Source of the DNA: Serripes groenlandicus
Lineage: Eukaryota; Mollusca; Bivalvia; Cardiida; Cardiidae
Direction: 5' to 3'
Length of the DNA: 64,000 nucleotides
Assembly: GCA_031761405.1 (NCBI GenBank)
Contig: JASEVX010000010.1
Span: 8,962,554 to 9,026,553, forward strand
In this document: positions 56,401-62,400 of the stretch, one piece after another
Position numbering within the stretch: the stretch's first letter is position 1
How the letters are laid out: the number at the start of each line of letters is the position of its first letter
Program-made: the position numbers and the translations under genes
The notes under the pieces: generated by a model
What the model was told of the DNA's origin: nothing
Seen by the model: the letters and a program-made list of their open reading frames with translations, nothing else
Database searches by the model: none

Positions 56401-59400
56401 AATAAGTTCAAAATCTGCCATCCAATTTGGGAGGAGAAGAATTTTGAATTCTTTTTCGTTTCGTTGCCATGGAAACCAGAATTCTGCATGGATCCCAATA
56501 ATTTGAAGGAATTCTAGTGAGGTCATTGAGAGGATGCTTTCTGTGAAGTTTCATCCCAATTAACCCACTGGTTACTGAGGAGAAAATGTTGAAGATTTTT
56601 TAAGTTTTCACTATAACCATAAAAGGCAAAATAGCCCCGCCCCCTGGCGGCCATGTTTTTCAACCAATCAACATGGCTTGAAGGAATCTGATAGAGGGTC
56701 ACCCAAGGAACATTTCTACAAAATTATTTGAAAATCGGCCCGACACTTTTGGAGGAGAAGATTTTTTAAGTTTGCACTATAGCCATATAAGGCAAAATAG
56801 CCCGCCCCCCCCCCCCTGGCGGCCATGTTTTTCGACCAATCAACATGGCTTGAAGGAATCTGATAGAGGGTCACCCAAGGATCATTTCTACAAAATAATT
56901 TGAAAATCGGCCTGACACTTTCGGAGGAGAAGATTTTTTAAGAATTTTGAAGTTTTTTTCATTTCGTTGCCATGGAAACCAGAATTCTGCATGGATCCCA
57001 AAAATGTTAAGGAATTCTGGTGAGGACATTGAGAGGATGCTTTCTGTGAAGTTTCATCCCAGTTGACCCACCGGTTACAGAGGAGAAAATGTTGACGGAC
57101 GACGGACGCCGGACGCCGGACATAGGGCGATCACAATAACTCACCCTGAGCACTTCGTGCACAGGTGAGCTAAAAATTGATCGTTTTGAGCAATTTCTTC
57201 TTTTGTCACTATGTTTTCAAAAAGCTGTCTGCTGCAGAGGCATCAAAAAGCGTCTATATGAGGGAAGGGGCTAAACCCTTTCCCACAAAAAACAAACTGC
57301 AGCAGATGAATTTAAAAACGTCTAAGCAAAAATATAGCAAATATCTTCTAATGAAAGTTTTATTATCAAATATAGTTGAAAACATTGTGTAAAAAGGAGG
57401 AATTGCTCGATTTTGACAATTACTCCTTTTGCCACAAAGTGTTCAAAAGTAGTCTGCTGCAGATGCGTCTGAAAGTGTCAGGATTTGGGAAAGGGTTAAA
57501 ACTTTAACTTTCTCTTTCCCACTTACGGACGTTTGCTGATGCCTCTGCAGCAGACAACTTCTGTAAACATTGCGGCAAAGGAGAAATTGCTCATGATGAG
57601 CAATTTTTCTTTATGCCACAATGTTTTCAACTATATTTGAATTTAACAGGTGTGTCTTGAGAGAGATTACAGGAAAAGGAAGTAGGATTTGTCATTTGGT
57701 TCCCATTTCTAGTGTTTTCCAAGAATTACAACTGAGAGGGGTACCAGCCCTTGCTAGATTAAAGGTGAACCAAATGATTGGTTACCTGTAAACAAACTGA
57801 GAAAATTCTTGTAAAAATAAATGTCATTATGTTAAGTGTAATGAATAATATTTGATAATTAAACTGTCATTTATCGAGGTTTTTCATGTTTTGGCCAATA
57901 AGTTTTCAAAGTGATTTGCTGCAGATTTGTTGTATGTGGGAAAGGGTTAATTAATACAAATAACATTTGACACCAATACAGCTGAGAACTTATGAAAACA
58001 TGTAGCAAAAGAATCTCAAAATAAGCAATTTCTTCTTTTACCACATGATTTTCCGGTTTATCCTAATATTTCAACTATTGCCTTGAATATTCTTAACCCT
58101 TTCAAACATAACAAATTGGCAATCTAGGACTATGAGAGTTCTCTATAAACTAAATTATTTGAAAGCATTGAAAATATTGTGTCAAATGAAGGAATTGGTC
58201 AGTGTTTTTAAAGTCATCCCCTGCAGATACGTCAAAATGTGTCTGCAACTGAGAAAGAGTGTAAGCAAAAGACTATGAAAAGTCTCAGATTAGATCTACA
58301 GTTCATTATCAAATACATACGATTATTATCAGGGAAGTTAATATTGAATGAAAAATTATTGTCTATACATGCCATAATACAAAAGCTTACCTGTAAAATG
58401 GTAATAAACATAGCAAAACAATCAGCACTGAACAGTTCAATGAGAACAAACTTGTATTTCATCTCATCATTCCGATCTGAAAACAAAGAATGGAGTAATC
58501 AATTAAATAAAGTGATTCATATCACACCAATGTCTACTTTTGGAGGTTTTGGAATTAACCCTTTCCCACATGCAGATGCATTTCCAGACATCTGTAGCAA
58601 GTTACTTTTGAAAACATTGTGGCATAAGAGAAAATAGCTCAAAATAAGTTATTTCTCCAGACATCTGTAGCAAGTTACTTTTGAAAACATTGTGGCATAA
58701 GAGAAAATAGCTCAAAATAAGTTATTTCTCCATTTGCCACAATGTTTTCAACTATATCATATAACTATGCTTTTCGCTTATAAATAGAGATTTTCAATAA
58801 TTTTGACTAGATGTTTTTAAAATGTCTGCTGCAGATTTGATGTAGTCATAATTTGATGACTTATTAATCTAAATATTTGTTAACGATTACATTGTGTATA
58901 AGATATAATTGTTTTTAACAGTTTCCATAATATTAAATTATTTTAAGCGTCCTCTGCCTTAAAAAAAACTTGTTTTGATCAATACATCGAGGGCTTGGCG
59001 TGAAACGGTTGTAACTAAAAACCTATTTTGAAAACCCTGGTTTAGGGGCAATTTTGACCCCTTTGTAAACAATGCAAATTTAGGTGCCATTGCTCGTGGC
59101 ACCTAAATTTCCATTGTTTACCAAGAAAAATGATTTTTAACACTTAATGAAGACTTTATGGCGAGGTGATTGACCTTGGTAAACAAATACCAATTTTAGT
59201 TACAACCGTTTCACGCCAAGCCCTCGATATCTTCTCACAATGTTTTAAAAGATGTCTATACAAGAGATCTTTTTTTTATCAAAAAGCACATCACATTATT
59301 AAATTTTTAAAAGTCTGATAAAAGGAAATTCATTAAATCAACAATCCTCCTTTTCAATGTTATACCAATGTATTTATCTGATGTTTATTCACAACCTGAT

Positions 59401-62400
59401 GCTAAATATTACAATCTTCAAGATTCAATAATGAAAAACACATGAACAAGAGTGTAAAAATGTCTCACCCGTCAATAACCAATCAGACAAGCATGACATA
59501 CAGATGACAGAAAAATGATCCCTCCCTGCATCTGCAGCAGTCAACTTTTGAAAACATTGTGGCAAAAGAAGAAATTGCTCAAAACAAGCAATTTCTCCTT
59601 TTGCCACAATATTTTCAACTCTTTTTAATAATTAAACTCTCATTTATTGAGATTTATCACGTTTTTGTATTTAGGGTTTCAAAGTCGTCTGCTGCAGATT
59701 TGCTGTATGTAGGAAAGGGTTGATCTAATGTCTATCTCATACCATCAGGATAGTTGTTGGTCGGTCCTACAGCGAGATATCTCAGCACTCGTAACACTGT
59801 GATCAGACCACGCGGCAACTTAGATACCTCATCCAGGTATGACTTCAGCTGTTCAACAAGTGTTGGAAGTCCATCTTGAGAATACGATGTTATGTTCTTC
59901 AATGGAATTAACCAGTCTTTTAACTTGGCCACCTTGCTACTGAATTCTGTAATTAAATTGATTAATTGATTAATTGGGGTTTAATGCCATTTTCAACATA
60001 TTTTCAGTCATATCACGTTAGCCAGTTCACCTACCCATGTATTTCCTGGCTTTTTCACACGAGTTCTCCACACAATAGTCTTTCCAATCAACTGGCCGTT
60101 TTTCCACATAGACTTTTAGCCCATTGGTGGCAGAGGAATGGTGCTTGTCACATTGACTTTTGTCAAACGTCAGAAAGTATGTTGGCTGAGCCAGGGTTCA
60201 CACTCACAATAATTAAAGAGAGAATTACTTCACAATATTGGCCTGATCCTGACCTTCGAGCAATGACCCTTTATCATAATGACATTTATGTATTATGTAC
60301 GTCATTTCCTGGGTAAGTTACCAGTATAACTGGTAAGCTTATCCTGACACCAGTTGTAATGATATCCCCATATACCCTGTGCACCAAGGAGGGAATTGAT
60401 TGATTGATTGTTTAGTATTTTACGCCACTTTAAAAAAAAAAATCAGTTATTTCACGGTATTTTTTGTAGGTTACCTGTACTACTGGTCCATTTCACCTGA
60501 CAACTGTGAGCCAGTCAGTGTTATGCTAACCAACAATGCTGAGCACTAAGGAGGGCAGTCATTACTTCCATTTTTAAAGTCTTTGGTATGACCCAACCAG
60601 GGTTAGAACCTGCGACCTCCCACACCCAAGGCAGACACTCTACCACTACACCACCGGGGCGATCCCTAGTGGGGCTAAGTCATTTCTTTCATTTTGTAAG
60701 TATTTGGTATGACTCAACCAGGGTTAGAACCCGCGACCTCCCATAACCAAGGTGGACGCTCTACCACTACACTACCGGGGCGGTCCCTCGGGGGGAAGTC
60801 ATTCCTTTCAGTTTGTAAGTCTTTGTTATGAACCAACGAGGGATCAAATCCTGGTATCCTATTCTCAAGGCAGACACTCTAACCACTACATCATTGAAAC
60901 GGTTGCATTATCATCAAATTTATGCTTTGTTTTATGAAGACACCCATAGTAAGGTAAATCCAAGTAAAAATATATACTGTATCCTAGCATACAGGTAAGT
61001 ATTAGGTCAATATTGTTGGGTTGTGTATATTGATAGTTAATATATAACTGTTAGTCTATATGTTATTAATTCTATTTCAGTTTATGCCATATTCACAATA
61101 AGTCAGTTATATCACGATAGTGCACTCATATATGTACCAAGATGAAAAGCTCGCCTTGAAAGTGCACCCCACCATGACTATTGCTGAGAGGGGTCCAACC
61201 TTGGATGCTATATTTAGAGATGTCTACTCTAAAACATCTCGGAGGGAAAAAAAATTAATATCAGATGAATGGGAAGAGAAGTTTTGAAAAAGAGTTGGGA
61301 AAAGGAGGAGAAATTGCTCCTTTTCCTATATTAATGTTTTAAAAAGTCTGCTGCTGCTTCTTTGGTGTTAAGTATTGTCTATATCAGGAAAAGGGTTAAC
61401 AAGAGGTATACTGACCTGATTCTCCAAGTGCCAACAGCTTGCCACCATGTTTTTTCAGGAACTCAACATTGTCACTATGGTGTAGCAGTGTATTCAACAA
61501 TTCTGAACTGTAGCTAACACATACACACTTCTTCAGTTTGGCGTCGTCTTTCTCTACACCTGAATGTATGACAAAAATCATTGGGTAATTTTCAGACAAA
61601 ATTATTTGAAAGTCATAATACACTTATTGAAAAACTAGAAAAAATAATTTGAAAATATCAAAGGGCAAAAATTTGTTGAATCTTAAAAAATTGATAATAT
61701 GCGCATCTCCACTTCATACTGAAATTATGCATAAAGGATCATTGCATACCAGCCATAAATCAGATACAAAAATAGGGTATACGCCAGAGCTTAAGATAAG
61801 GGGTGCTTTGCATGTTCTAAAATCTTTATTTGAACCTTTAACCATATGTTGTTGGTACTCAAAAGAATCGTCTTATTGACATCATAGGGTTTGGTTGGAT
61901 AATAAGAGAGAAATTACGGGGAAAAGAGCTGTTTACCCTTCTTTATCTGGACCTCTGATGCGCATGCAAGCATGCACAAACAGCCAATGCAGCATGCAAC
62001 TGCTTATCATTAGAAATCTCAATTTCACCTTTTGAAAAATGTTTTCATCTTTGTAAGACTATTGTATTTCCTTTAGACTAGATTTTCTATTATATTCCAA
62101 AACTGCTCTCTATATTGAAAGAATAAACTAGAACTGTGAGTGAACTCACAAAAGGATACCCCCGTCCCACATTGGACTAAGTAATGGCAATTATCTCCCT
62201 TGAAATATTTCCGACTGGGATAATCTTAATTCATGCACACCCTCAGGTTGTGTACTGCAACTGTGTAAAGTTCCATCAGTATCGGTCCAGCCATTCAGGA
62301 GGAGTTGCGCTTACGAGACCTGTCAGCACATATTGCAATATTGGACTAAGTAATGGCAATTATCTGACAACAAAAGAAGAAATTGCTCAAAACAAGTAAT

